A DNA stretch of 64,000 nt. It comes from Adiantum capillus-veneris. Taxonomy: Eukaryota; Streptophyta; Polypodiopsida; Polypodiales; Pteridaceae. Shown here piece by piece: positions 25,601 through 37,700 of the stretch. The notes beneath the pieces were generated by a model. The model ran no database searches. It was not told the origin of the DNA and saw only the letters and a program-made list of their open reading frames with translations. How positions within the stretch are numbered: position 1 is the first letter of the stretch; the number at the start of each line of letters is the position of its first letter. Both the position numbers and the translations under genes were made by a program. Location of the stretch: NCBI GenBank assembly GCA_014529385.2, contig CM043963.1, positions 108,852,912 through 108,916,911 of the forward strand, given 5' to 3'.

Positions 25601-27364
25601 ACCCCCTATATAATGTGCATTTGGGGAATATCCCCTTTTTACCATGTTTGAATGAATAAATTGACCCCTTATTATAGGATTTTTTTTAAACTGGAATATA
25701 AAATTCCTTTTGACAATGTATCTCTATTAATTTGACTAAAAGTTTTGCATTAAAGAACCCCTCCTATAGAACTCACGTGATTGAAAAACTCACGAAAGTG
25801 AAATTCATCTAAAACATAGAACACACTGATAGGGTATCCCCAATTTTGGTGCTGCTAAGAAAAAGGGAAAATTGAGAGTGTTTAATCTCAACAAGGTGAG
25901 TGTTGCGACTACTATCACTAGATTGGTAACATGACACTTTTATGTCATCTTAACTTAGACACTTCCTAGAATTATTGCTTGAAACACCATTTTAGAGAGT
26001 TTGAGACTTTAGAGCCAATTTGCGAATCACCAATGTCTTAGAGATTTGGCCATATGGACAAATTTAAAGCTAGTTTTTGAGGCCAAATACTTCGACAAGG
26101 TAGTTTTTGAAAAGCTCTTCCGAGCCACGCTCTCAAAAATTTGGCTAAGATTTGGCCATCTGGACAAATTTTAAGCTCATTTTGAAAGTGGGAATTGGAA
26201 AATTCTAAATTCACTAATATGGTGTTTTGAGATACCAAGAAGGTTTAAAAGTGCTCAATATCCACAAAGCTAGCTTATGATCTTAAAAAAACACGAATTT
26301 TTTTGGGGCTATTGATTCCACCTTTTGAATTGGGTTTAAATTACATTTTTAACTCAAACTCGATCCCTTATTTTAGGGTTTTTTTCAAAATGGAATATAA
26401 ATTCCCTTTTGACAATGTATCTCTATTAATTTGACTAAAAATTTTGCATTAAAAAACCCCTCCCTAAAGAACTCACGTGATTGAAAAACTCAGGAAAGAG
26501 AAATTCATCTACAAAATAGAACACACTAATAGGGTATCCCCAATTTTGGTGCTGCCACAGAAAAAGAAAATATTGAGAGTGTTTAATCTTTATAACAAGG
26601 TGAGTGTTGCGACTATTATCACTAGATTGGTAACAAGACACTTTTATGTCATCGTAACTCAGCAACTTCCTAGAATTATTCCCTGAAACACCATCTAGAG
26701 AGTTTGAGACTTTAGAGCCAATTTGCGAATCATCAATGTCTTAGAGATTTGGCCATATGGAAAAATCTAAAGCTAGTTTTTAAGGCCAAATACTTCGACA
26801 AGGTAGTACTTGAAAAGCGCTTCTGAGCCATGCTCTCAAAAATTTGGCTGAGATTTGGCCATGTGGATAAATTTTAAGCTCATTTTGAAAGTGGGAATTG
26901 GAAAATTCTAAATTCACTAATATGGTTTTTTGAGCTGCCAAGAAGGTTTTAAAGTGCTCTATATCCACAAAGCTAGCTTATGACCTAAAGACAACATGAA
27001 TTTTTTTGGGGCTAGTAATTCCACCTTTAGAATTGGGTATAAATTACATTTTTAAACCCAACTCGAGCCTTTTTTTTAAAGTGTGTTTTTTTTTTGCCAA
27101 TTTGAATGAAACTGGCATTAGATCATCGTAAAACACAATCTAGTGACCTCTAAAGTACTACATACCTAGCATAGGTAGTTCTCAAGGTGACTTTATGCTT
27201 TTGTAAAATGGAAAGCCTATGTATTGGATGCCATGGCCCATGTACAAAAAAAAATCTCTATGCTGAATTGCTAATGAAATTTACATTTTGAATAATATTT
27301 TGAAAGAGTTTTTATAGTAAAAAGGCAATTTTGAATGTGTTTATGGAGTTCTCACCATGTATCT
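13420..27364 (+). repeat. macrosatellite, about 1.5-kb unit seeded from a Ty3 reverse transcriptase
   Basis: About ten head-to-tail units. The landmark TGATTGAAAAACTCAGGAAA recurs near 13425, 14848, 16354, 17961, 19807, 21306, 22773, 24274, 25771 and 26473, so spacing is mostly 1,420-1,610 bp, with one longer unit (insertion) and one of about 700 bp (deletion). Each unit begins with about 50 codons of a Ty3 RT start (KFIYKIEHTN, a VPKKK block, TIITRL). It continues with non-coding blocks such as CCATATTAGAGAGTTTGAG, CTATATCCACAAAGCTAGC and AACTCTTCTTCCTTGAG. Recurrent reverse-strand frames of about 80 residues (e.g. 15860-16099, 19322-19564, 20826-21065, 25293-25535) are array shadows, not genes. 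The array ends at the LTR start at 27365. Confidence 0.9.
18452..18800. mobile_element. 349-bp MITE-like insertion in one macrosatellite unit
   Basis: All other units read CTCTATATCCAC here. This unit has CTCTA, then GGGTAAAGGAGC ... GCTCGTTTATCC, then TATATCCAC. The ends are imperfect 12-bp inverted repeats (two mismatches) and the insertion is flanked by TA on both sides, as expected for Tc1/mariner or Stowaway-type insertion. No coding capacity. The empty site in neighbouring units proves it is an insertion. Confidence 0.8.
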
Positions 27365-27717
27365 TGTCATAATAACTAATATTTAATTCTCCTAAATGAT
27401 TTTCTCATGTTAAACTGATCATTTAATATGGGGAAGTGCCAGGGGAGAAAAAGCTAGAATATTGGTTAAGCTGGGAGACCGGCCACAATAGGGATCCAAA
27501 GGGGGGACCATCTGCAAAAGATCAATGTGCAACAATGGGCTTAAAAGACCCTAAGGTTCAGCCCATTAAGACTTCCAAAATGCTAAGGTTCCAAAATTCA
27601 AAGGTTGTGTCCAAAGGTCAATCACTAGGAAAATTGGATGCTTAGTGTGTGTGCCAAAAAGCCTTCAAAGAGTCCTACTTAGGAGGGGGCAAGCCTCGAA
27701 AATAGGGGATGAGAGAG

Positions 27718-27720
<3 letters not shown>

Positions 27721-27776
<56 letters not shown>
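27721..27776 (+). repeat. CA microsatellite
   Basis: About 28 uninterrupted CA units inside the LTR. Confidence 0.95.
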
Positions 27777-27780
<4 letters not shown>

Positions 27781-28893
27781 AGCTTCCTTTACACAAGGGG
27801 AAAGAGGGACACATGTCAACTCCCTAGCCCACATGCCCACAAGGTGTACTCAAACCCTATTGGATAGCCATGGAGGTGGACCAATGAGAATTAGGCTAGA
27901 TTAAATCTAGTTTAATTAATTAAAAATACTTGATTAAAGAAACAATAAGAATTAACCTCTCTAGAAGACTATTGGACAGTCTCCCAAGGGGTCCAATGAG
28001 CATTCAGCAGCCCAATGGTTTGCCTGATTCCTATTGGCCAAGAGGCAAAGGGGTCCAAGGAGAGTTTAGTTGCATTTATTAATTACCTAAATCTCTCACA
28101 AAAGGGAAAAGGGGGACACATGTCAAAAGGCTATCACTTATGCTGCTTTATTTCCATTGGCTGAGCATGAGCAAATAGCAAGAGGGGTCGACCAAGAGAG
28201 AGAAGGGGCTGATTTTCTCAAGGCATTATTGCATACATACTCACATTAGTCCATGTGTGGAGTAAGAAGGCTCTCTCTCTCCTTCTCAAGCTTTAATGGA
28301 AATCTTATCACCTACTCCAAGCTTTATTGAAAAGCTTATCACCTACTCCAAGCTTGTGAGAAGGGGGGCCTACACCAACAACTCTTGGCTTTATGATGCA
28401 AATCCAACCAAGAGCCAAGCTTCAATGCATGCTCATCTCCTCTACCATGCTAATTACTAAGCTAAGCTATGCTAATATGAGTGATTATGTGAGGAGATGT
28501 ATATCTTTCTTGTAAGACTACTCCTTCTTCCTCTCAATCTACTCTCATACCCCGCTAGCGCTCACCATCTTCGAAGGTGTGTGAGGTCTTGGGTCTGAGA
28601 CCGTGAGGGAATTGATGTTGTGTTTAATAAGTTTTCTGCTTAGTGCTTGAAGTTTCCATCTTCATTGCACTAGCTAGTATTGAAGGAACACAAAGGATTG
28701 TATTGTAAAATGTCTCTCTTGATGGGAGAAACCATAATACAAAGCCTTTTGGAGGGGGGACCGCCTCCATGTAAATCCGGTCCTCAATTGTTGTCAATAG
28801 CTTAATTTCTCTCTCTTTTGAAGTATTGTTCATGCTATCTAACTAGGTGTTATACTTTTTTTTGCTCTCCACCCAAGCACTCTTGTTACTGTC

Positions 28894-29049
28894 ATTAGGA
28901 ATCTATTCTAATGAAATGCTCACTATGTTCATGCTATTTTCTGCTACACACAAGTTACTAGTCCATTAAATATTAGGAATCTATTCTAATGAAATGCTCA
29001 CTATGTTCATGCTATTTTCTGCTACACACAAGTTACTAGTCCATTAAAT
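28894..29049 (+). repeat. 78-bp tandem duplication at the LTR 3' end
   Basis: ATTAGGAATCTATTCTAATG begins at 28894 and again at 28972, and both copies run to CTAGTCCATTAAAT with no visible difference except at the junction. The identity suggests a recent duplication. Confidence 0.9.
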
Positions 29050-29056
29050 GTTACAG

Positions 29057-29068
29057 TGGTATTAGAGC
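29057..29068 (+). promoter_or_regulatory. primer binding site of the third retroelement
   Basis: TGGTATTAGAGC, one change from the initiator tRNA-Met site, one base past the LTR end. Confidence 0.8.
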
Positions 29069-29472
29069 ACAAGGTTTCTCTTTTCTTGCTCAAGAAGGGA
29101 GGTCCTCAAGCTAGCTATAAATGGTTGGTACTATTAATTGTATTTGAGTAAGTAGAATAGGGATTTTTCAGCCTTGCAGTGCGTCTGTCTTCGTGCAGAT
29201 AATGAGGCATCACCGTCGAGAGATATGGTCTTAATAGTGGAGTCCTACGGGGCTTGTCTACGGCTTAACCACTATTGAGCTATTAGAAGCTTGATAGGAG
29301 CCGGTGTTGTTTTGGTGTTGAACGACCCTCTCTTCTATTCCTTGCAATTAATGGTATTCGAGCCACGAGTACAGTAGTTTGAGTGCTTTTTCTAAAGGGG
29401 TATAGAGGAGTAGCAACTAGGGCTTGAAGTGCCAAATAACACCTAAAACGTTTACACCTAAAAGTTGTTAGA

Positions 29473-30735
29473 ATGGCTGACAATAATAAAGAGAGTGAAA
29501 TTAATGTTGATAACTTTGATTTTGCTAATGAGAAGGCTACTAATGATGCCCCTATGCTTGTTAACTACCTTGTTTCTAGGCTTCAACAAGCCATGGGAAA
29601 TCCATCCCTTCAAAGTGAAGTGCAACGGAAGCTTTGTGCTCATGGGATTCTCCAAGCTCCCCACCATGACGAGAGAGTACCTAGGAAGCCTCCTTGTGAG
29701 ACTTCCAAAAGAGGCCTCTCTCCGATTCTGGAAGAAGAAAAGGATCCATACAAAGGGCTCAAAAATTTGCTTCTTGATGACGCATCTCCTTCTCAAAGGA
29801 GAACTCAAGAGCCTCCACTGAAGGAATGAGAAAGAAGTGAGTCTCCTGCAACCTCGGCGGAGATGGCTCCATGAAAACGGCAGGCTAAATGCTCTCCATC
29901 ACCTCCAAAATGGAGAAGACCATCGCACACTTCTCCACACCATAATTCAAAGAGGGATGACAAAAAGCAAGAGAAGGAAAAGGCAAGAAAGAGGACACCC
30001 TCTTCTCCAACTTCTTCATCCTCTTCCTCTTATTAAAGTGATGGTGCAGACAACGAAGATCAAGGCAAGAAAAAGGCGAGAAAGAGGTCACCCTCTTCTC
30101 CATCTTCCTCAAACTATTCATCTTCTAAAGGAAGTGATGGTGCAACTTTCGAACAATCAAAAAGAAGAGGCCATTGGAAATCCTATGCCACGTGGAAGAG
30201 GTCGTCCAAGCTCAAGAAGTTCAAAGAGGGAGGAAAGAGCATCTCTTTCCTTACCTACGATGGCACCTTTGGTGCTACGGACAAAGTCTTGGCCTTTATC
30301 CAATAGTTCGATACGGCGTTTGGAGATGAGGGATTCATGGAGTCCTCTAAGCTACGCCATGTAGCTATGCACTTACAAAAGTCTGCCAGGCAATGGTGGT
30401 CTAGCCTACGGGCCAACGGTGAAGCTCCACAAACATAGAAATATTTAAGAGCTTCCATTATGAAGCAGTTTTTGGCCATCGATGCCAAAGACAAAGTACT
30501 CACCAAATGGCAAAGCCTGAAGCTCTCTCCCTACGAATCCATTCACAAATATGTAGACAAGTTTTGGGACCTACAACTCAAAGCCACAGTCTTCAAAAAG
30601 TCGAATTTTGGAGAGTAAAAGCAAAAATTTTGTGTGGGCTTAACTGAAGAAATGGTGGAGTATGTCAACTCCCAAAGGAGGCCACGTACCATATCTGCGG
30701 TTATGCACCATACTATGGTGGCTTATTGAATCATT
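29473..30735 (+). pseudogene. Ty3-type gag (capsid) pseudogene
   Basis: An ATG at 29473 (MADNNKESE) opens 118 codons ending in a stop at 29827. A Lys/Arg/Ser-rich linker follows from about 29870, then from about 30235 a Retrotrans_gag-type capsid (ISFLTYDGTFG, FDTAFGDEGFMESSKLRHVA, LQKSARQWWSSLRANG, KYLRASIMKQFL, SPYESIHKYVDKF). Stops fall at about 30304, 30438 and 30616. Capsid proteins of this type assemble the particle for reverse transcription. Pol is missing because the sequence switches to a reverse-strand copia element near 30,745-30,780. Confidence 0.75.
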
Positions 30736-30777
30736 TTCCAAACAGGGGCTAAAAGAAATTCTACACCCATGGAAAAT

Positions 30778-32457
30778 CTACAACTCCATTTGCAAAATTT
30801 TCTCCACACTTGTCATACAAAGTGAGCTTATACAGCCCACGACACAAAAGGCTAGATGCAACAATTTCATCCCAAAACTGAGATCATGAACTGCACATCT
30901 GTCATCCGCAAATTTGACTACAAGTCCAAGTCTAGCAAGTGCAGATACAGACAAAATATTCTTCTTGATCCCAAGTACATAAAGTGCATCAACAAGTGCA
31001 AAAGAGCTACCATTTGCAGCAGCAAGCACAATCTTTCCAACCCCTTGAACCGGATAAGAGGCATTGTTGGCACAAATGACTGAATTCCCATGAGGGACAG
31101 ACTCAAGAGAGGTGAACAATTCACGATGTGAGGTAATATGCTTTGTAGCACCACTATCGAAATACCACACTTGTGAATCCAAGATTCTTCTTGATCCCAA
31201 GTACATAAAGTGAATCAACAAGTGTGAAAGAACTGCCATTTGTAGCAGCAAGCACAATCTTTCCAGTCCCCTAAACCGGATAAGAGGCATTGTTGGCACA
31301 AGTGACTGAATTCCCATGAGGGACAGACTCAAGAGAGGTGAACAATTCACGATGTGAGGTAATGTGCTTTGTAGCACCACTGTCAAAATACCACACATGT
31401 GAATCTACAGCAACCGACATGCATGCATGATGGATAGTAGGATAGTAAGTGCACTCTGCACTAAAGCCCATTTAGCATCAACATCAGCATCACAATCTCC
31501 TTTCACAGAAGACTCAACAATGGCTGCATTTTTGGAACTAGAATTTGCAATGGAACGAGCCTCTTTGGCCTTCAACTTAGGACACTGCTTGATCAAGTGA
31601 TCATTAGCCTTTACAATAATGGCAACGCATCTTCTTTTTGCCCTTATCACTAGAATTCTAGAAAAATTGATGCCAGTAGAAGCATTAGGAATAGAAGTTT
31701 TGCCACTCGCAGTAGAACTATAAGAAGTGGTTGTATTGCTATTACAACCCTTTCTTTAAAAGCAATAAAAGCCTGTTCCACTGCATGCTGCCTAGTCCTG
31801 TTTTTTCTAGAAAGTGATTCTTGCAACAACAATGTGAATAATGCATCAAACTTGACAGCTTTGGGATTTCCTTGGGTCATAAGTCTTCAAGTACTAGCAA
31901 AAGTCTGGTAAGGCATCAAGAACAATTTGCACAAGGGAACTGTCTGGAATGACTTCACCTGCAGAAATAAGTTGCTCATTGATATCCTTGACATCATCAA
32001 GGAAAGTGTCCATATCATCTTCCTCATGCATAATCTTTGATTCCAGTTCTTTATGCAGAAAATCAATTTTAGCCTCATTGCGACTTGCATAAAGACCTGC
32101 TAGAATATCCCAAGCCTGTTTTGCAGATTTCGTTGAACAAAAGTGAGGAGTAATAGTGCACTTCACAGACAACGCAATCAATGCATGAGATTGCGCATCC
32201 TTTACATCCCAATAAGCTTGTTTTTTCGTAGGCAAAACAACTCTAATAGTAGCAATCCTTGTTGCAAGACCTGCAACATCCTCAACATTGCCTACATCCT
32301 TAGAACCAGGACGTACATCAATGCCCTACACAATATTCCATACGCCCTTTGACACAAGACCATGTTGCATCATGTAAGCCCACATAGGGTAATTGTCCAC
32401 GTCCAATCTGTCCTGAGCAGCAAACATCTTGAACACATCTATGTTGTTGTCAGCCAT
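30778..32457 (-). pseudogene. copia gag and protease remnant, reverse strand
   Basis: The ATG at 32457 opens a copia gag (MADNNIDMFKMF, YPMWAYMMQHGLVSKGVW). A TAG at about 32330 interrupts it, and it resumes as 32235-31894 (QAYWDVKDAQSHALIALSV, KSAKQAWDILAGLYASRNEA, INEQLISAGE). A degenerate zinc knuckle (HLIKQCPKLK) lies near 31,590. The protease signature WYFDSGATKHIT with its downstream block (VQGVGKIVLAA, ALYVLGIKKNILSVSAL) then occurs twice in tandem. The element stops before integrase, so it is 3'-truncated. Confidence 0.8.
30918..31430 (-). repeat. tandem duplication of about 240 bp in the copia protease
   Basis: The block from the DSGATKHIT protease motif to the YVLGIKK segment is present at about 31410-31175 and again at about 31165-30930. 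The two copies differ by only a few bases, so the duplication is younger than the decay of the rest of the element, or was made during reverse transcription. Confidence 0.8.
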
Positions 32458-32773
32458 GGAAAATGCCTGCACCTAATGTGAAAACTACCCAAAATGAGGA
32501 GAAACTGAATGAGACCAACACGTGCTATATAGCACAACCTGCAAACAGACTGTATGGGACCTGTTATGTAGTAATTTGCACGGACAGACATTGTGCACAA
32601 AATGTCAAAATTGCCTATACAGACCTCGTTGTAGTGGAAACGGAGGTCCGAATGAGCCCGAATCAGAAATTTGAGCAGACTTGAGAATGCTCGCCAAAGC
32701 TCACAGAAATCAGAGAAAGTGAGCATACGTGTGTTGGAGCTGCTGGCGACTATGCCCCCAAGGACGCAACCTA

Positions 32774-32784
32774 ATCTGATACCA
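32774..32784 (-). promoter_or_regulatory. copia primer binding site
   Basis: Reverse strand reads TGGTATCAGAT two bases after the LTR end CCAACA, a tRNA-Met-type primer site. It orients the element to the minus strand. Confidence 0.8.
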
Positions 32785-32786
32785 AT

Positions 32787-33013
32787 TGTTGGAATTAGGA
32801 TTGCAGAGAAACGCACACAGCTTGGAGAAGACAAAGGAAGCTCAAAACACACAACTGAGAGTATATTACTTAGTGTGCAATTGAAAGATAGATAGCCCTA
32901 GAGTGATGGGTGTATATACAATGCACGGGGAAAAAAACCTCCTAAAGAGGGAAAAAATGCCCCCGCAATCCTAGTGTGTTCACACACATCACTACCACAT
33001 GTATATGGTAACA
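32787..33013 (-). repeat. 5' LTR of the reverse-strand copia element (227 bp)
   Basis: On the minus strand it starts TGTTACCATATACATG at 33013 and ends AATTCCAACA at 32787, next to the primer site. The short length fits copia LTRs. Integrase-coding sequence of another element begins immediately upstream, which supports the boundary. Confidence 0.7.
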
Positions 33014-33330
33014 CAATGTTTGAAACTCTTGAAGTAGGAGTAGGCACAAAGTAACCATACACAATCTCAAATGGAAACTTACTTGTAGTAGAGTGAGTTG
33101 TGATGTTATAAGAGCAAACTATAAAATATGCAGGTAATCATCCCATTAGCTTTCAATAAATCAATAATAGTGCAATTAATGACTTCTGTTTGACCATTAG
33201 ATTTAGAATGGAATGCAAAAGTGAAATCAAGTGTAGTGCCAAGGTTTTCAAAAACCATGATGAGGAAAAATAGCTTTTTAAAAGAGAAGTGCAACTTGAT
33301 GTGTGCAGTGAGAGTTTTCTTCATGGAATA
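33014..33330 (-). pseudogene. Ty3 integrase fragment
   Basis: Minus strand reads TTLDFTFAFHSKSNGQTEVIN, LLKAN, then in another frame a YNITTHSTTSKFPFEIVYG-like block, closely resembling the integrase core at 10.9-11.2 kb (TTLDFTYAFHSESSGQT). Here the catalytic Glu of GQTE is kept. The copia LTR edge at 33013 cuts it, so the copia element probably inserted into it. Confidence 0.75.
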
Positions 33331-34224
33331 AAGTATGCTTGCTTAGAAGTACGTATACCAAGATGGAATTGTTTATAGGAGTCTTCAAAAGGATGAATCA
33401 GATAGAGTATAGACTATCCATCAATGCCTCCCATGTTTCAAAGAAGAGGAGAATTAAGCAATAATGTGGAACCATTTCCAACTCAAGAGCCTCAATATCA
33501 GGCTCAAGGAGAAAGGAAAATCAAAGTTGCAACAACTGAGGTCAAGGTTGATGGTTAGCAGCTTCATCAAGTGACGACGAGTTCTTCATTGCCAAGGCTC
33601 GTGAGTACAAGATAATATTTTTTTTAGTTCTTATGAACATCAGGAGAGACCAAAATGACTTGAAGGTTTCCATAGTAAGTAGATCTCCATCTAAGAAGGT
33701 CATGGTTGTACAAATCAGTCATCCTCAAATGCTAAAGAAAGTCTATGTAGGACAATACAAAAAATATTATTGAATCATCTTTACTTTGCAAGAGAAGTTT
33801 TCAAAAGAGGTACAAGTTACCTTTGATAAGGACTTAGAAAATGGAGAAAATGTAATTGGTGATGAACAAGGAAACATTCGTGAGAGTTCTTTTCACCAAG
33901 GAAAGAAGTTGATTCAACAACTTCTCTTGTAATTTCCACACCAAGAGAGATCCAGGTGGAGACAAGAACATTGCAAGAAAATTTTATACACATCTCCACA
34001 ACCAAATCTCGCACAACGGACATAAGCTCAACCTTTCCTACAATGTATATGTTCACTCTATAGGTACTGATAGCCGTTTTTCGGCTCTCCGTAATTGCCA
34101 TAGTGAGTTACCCCACCCACTAAAATCACCTAAACACTGTGGCTATTCTTACCTTTTCATTGTACATAGGCGTGTGTGAGTTAGCGGACTTTTCCCATAT
34201 CTTCTTAAAACCCTCAGCTAGCTA
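33331..34224. other. no gene recognised
   Basis: Low-complexity, many stops in all frames. The reverse-strand frame 33817-34101 has no family motif. Probably decayed retroelement sequence. Confidence 0.4.
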
Positions 34225-34745
34225 GTCATTGGGCTAGTGCAATGAAGATGAAAGTTTCATGCACTAAGCAAAACACTTAGCAAACACAACTTGAATTATC
34301 CCCGTTCTCAGACCCAAGACCTCACACACCTTCGAAGATGGTGAGAACTAGCAGGGTATGAGAGTAGATTGAGAGGAAGAAGGAGTATCTTACGAGAAAG
34401 ATGTACATCTCCTCACATAATCACTCATATTAGCATAGCTTTAGCTTAGTAATTAGCTTGGTAGAGGAGATGAGCATGCATTGAAGCTTGGCTCTTGGTT
34501 GGATTTGCATCCACAAGCCAAGAGTATGTTGATGTAGGCTTCTATCTCACAAGCTTGGAGTAGGTGATGAGCTCTCCATTAAAGCTTGGGAAGAGATAGT
34601 CTTCTCTTTCTTCACATGTGAGATTGTGTGAGTGTGTGTGTGATAATGCCTTGCAAAAATCAGCCCCCTCTCTCTCTTGGGCGAGCCCTCTTGCTATTTG
34701 CTCCTTGCTGAGCCCTCATGGCTCTCCCCAAGTCAAGCCATGACT
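34225..34745 (-). repeat. inverted fragment of the 27.4-29.1 kb LTR
   Basis: The minus strand matches the + strand at about 28,170-28,690: shared landmarks include GATGCAAATCCAACCAAGAG, CAATGCATGCTCATCTCCTC, CTTCGAAGGTGTGTGAGGTC and CTTCATTGCACTAGC. Only the inner part of the LTR is present. Confidence 0.8.
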
Positions 34746-34779
34746 ATTAAAGACCATATTAGGTAAAGTGGGAAAATCT

Positions 34780-37700
34780 CAATTCCCAGGGTGGACAACT
34801 TTCAATATATCATGTGTACAAAATATAGAGATTTTGTCAAAAATTTGAGTTTTCTTAAGGTCTCATTCCACTTTATGCACATACAATACACAATGAAAAC
34901 AACTAAAATATCATGGTTTCAATCAATTGGATTATTAGAAGACGGAGTATATTGCATCCATTATCGTTGTTATGTTCTAATGTCCTACCTACAACTTATC
35001 TCAACATGGGAGCTTGGTTTCTAGGTCCACCACTTGTCCAAGTTAATGTAAAAGTGACTCAAGGTTCACAACTTGTGAAAGCAAGGATCCATTGAGGAAT
35101 ACAATCCACTTGGCTATTTTTCCTTAATTTATTGCATGTGACATTTAAGCAAGGTCCACTTCTAATCTATAACTTCTTAATTTGAGGCATGGGGCATACA
35201 TAAAATATGTAGCATATGCTCTATTGCCTCATAGGAAGGTTGGTTTCAAGGTGCACTTATCCATGCTAGCCTATCTTGGAGAAATGATGGAGCTTGCTTC
35301 TCTCCTTGTTTCAATGGAGACTAGCTTGGACAAGTGGTGGACCTTTGCTTCTCTCTATGTTTCAATAGAGTTAGCTTGGACAAGTGGTGATCTTGGAACA
35401 AAACCCCCATGTAAAACATATCATGGGTATTCCAAGTGATTAGAAAGATTACCATTTAAGATATAACCTTATAGGTTGGACAACTGGATCTTGGCTTGGA
35501 GAAATGGTGGACCTTTGATTCTCTCCATGTTTCAATGGAGCCTATCTTGGAGAAATGGTGGAGCTTGCTTCTGTCCATGTTTCAATGGAGCCTAGCTTGA
35601 ACAGTTGGTGGACCTTTGCTTCTCTCTATGTTTCAATAGAGTTAGCTTAGACACGTGGTGGATCTTCAAACTAAACCAACTACTATCAATGTTTCCTAGC
35701 TTGGACAAGTGGTGGAGTGTTTCTCTACTCCATGTTCAATGGATCTTAGCTTGGACAAGTGTTGGACCTTAAAACAAAAACCCCATGTACAACATAGAAT
35801 GGATTTTCTAGATTTCAATGGAGTCTAGATTTAACAAATGGTGGAGCTTGTCTTCATCCATGTTTCAATGAAACTAGCTTGGACAAGTGGTGGACCTTGT
35901 AACAAACCCCCCATGTACAAACATATCATTGGTTTTCTAAGTGATGGGAAGGAATACCATTCAAGATATAAACTTATAGCTTGGATAAGTAGTTGACTTT
36001 AAAACCAAATTCATCATAATACAATGAAATACAGGTTAGCCAATTCCTAAATCTTGAGACCAAACCTCCCATGCTATTAGAGATAATATATTGGATAAGT
36101 GGTGGACCTTCTATTATTTTCCCATGCCTAGTTTAGACTACCGGTACACTTTGCAGCTATAAAGGTTGGACGAGTTGTGGAGCCTTGTTTCTATCCATGT
36201 TTTAATGGATCCTAGCTTGGACAAGTGGTGGACCTTGGAAAAAAGCTTCCATGTACAACATATATGAGGTTTTCCATGTTTTAATGGAACCTATCTTGGA
36301 CAAATGGTGAAGCTTGCTTCTCTCCATGTTGATTTTGGAACTACCTTAGACAAGTGGTGGAGCTTTGCTTTTCTACTCTTCATAATACAATGAAGTATAT
36401 GTTGGTTACATGGTGAATCTTAAGGCCAAACCTCCCATTTTACTAGAGATGATAGGTTGGACAAGTGGATCAACCTTCTATCATTTCTCCATGACTATAT
36501 TGGACAATTAGTAGACCTAACATCTCTCTATGTTGTCTAGAGATAAGCTTGGACAAGTGATGGACCCTGCTCTCTCTTCCCTTGGTTTACTAGTTTGAAG
36601 ACTCAGTATATATACTTTCTTAGATCTAGCTTGAACAAGTGGTGGACCTTGTATCCACAATCTTAATTCATTACAAAAAAGTATATGAAAAAATAACATA
36701 GGAATCTTGGTTTGAAGGTCAAGCAATTAGGTTCCAAATGCACATAATAATATATTTTCCACCCATAATAAAAGAAAGTTAAATATGTTATTACCAAATT
36801 GACAAAGGTAACGTCCAAGAATTCTAGCTTTGCATCTTGTCAGATCTAAATCTTCATCAAGGCGACATGCATGTATACATCAACTTTCAAGCCATTCAAG
36901 AATACATGCACTTAGATTCCATAGTTTTGTTTTCAAAGTCTTTTAGGTTCTAAAACTCTTTCACATAAAGTATGTAATGACAAAATTCTTGAAGCAAACA
37001 TTTGTGCCCAAGAAAAAGATCCCTCTCACATATTTAAAGTCCATGAATTCTCTGATCCATACTTACAAGTTTTATTTTGACATCAAACATCAATTCTCTC
37101 ATAGTTCAAATAAATGCAACCTCGATATGAATTGACAAAAAATGAATTTCTTTTACTATATGACCCAACATAGGCCCCAATCAAATAAAAAATGAGTCTC
37201 CCAAAAATTTGGGTGCACTCTAGCAATACATCAGAGTCCCCTTACAATAGGATGCACTCCAATAGTACATTGAAGTCCCCTTAGAGTAGGGTGCACTCCA
37301 TTCAAGTGTTCATAAAATTGACACACCTTTTTTTTTATAAAAAAAAGACTATATCAAATTATACAAATGTTGAAAGATACACACTAGAATAAAAAAAGCA
37401 TCTTATGGCCATATTTATTCAATGCTTTCGTGTTGACAAGTACACACCAAGGACATAATTTGTCTCAGAATCACTATACTGATTTACAATTGTGTTGTAT
37501 GTATAGACTCTCTTATCTCTTGCATACAACCATCCTACCAACCATGGAATTATGGTTCTCTGCAAGAAGTTTTGAAGTTGCTCGGAAGTTTGCCTCCACA
37601 TCTTTGGAAATATAAGATATGTCCCTGGCATGTTCCACATCACCCTATATGGAGTGTCATCAAAAATTAAGGTATTGTTTGCATCAATATGGAAATCTCT

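Larger units (their letters stand above)
27365..29055 (+). repeat. long LTR (about 1.69 kb) of a third retroelement
   Basis: Starts TGTCATAATAACTA exactly where the macrosatellite homology stops and ends GTTACA before a tRNA-Met-type primer site. It contains a long CA run and a 78-bp tandem duplication at its end. Part of it recurs inverted at 34225-34745. No direct 3' LTR is present in the window. Confidence 0.7.

Noticed and set aside
29458-29821. Overlapping frames on both strands at the gag start (29458-29808 minus, 29465-29821 plus)
   Set aside because: The frame from 29473 has the gag-like start after the primer site and continues in frame to the capsid domain; the others are shadows.
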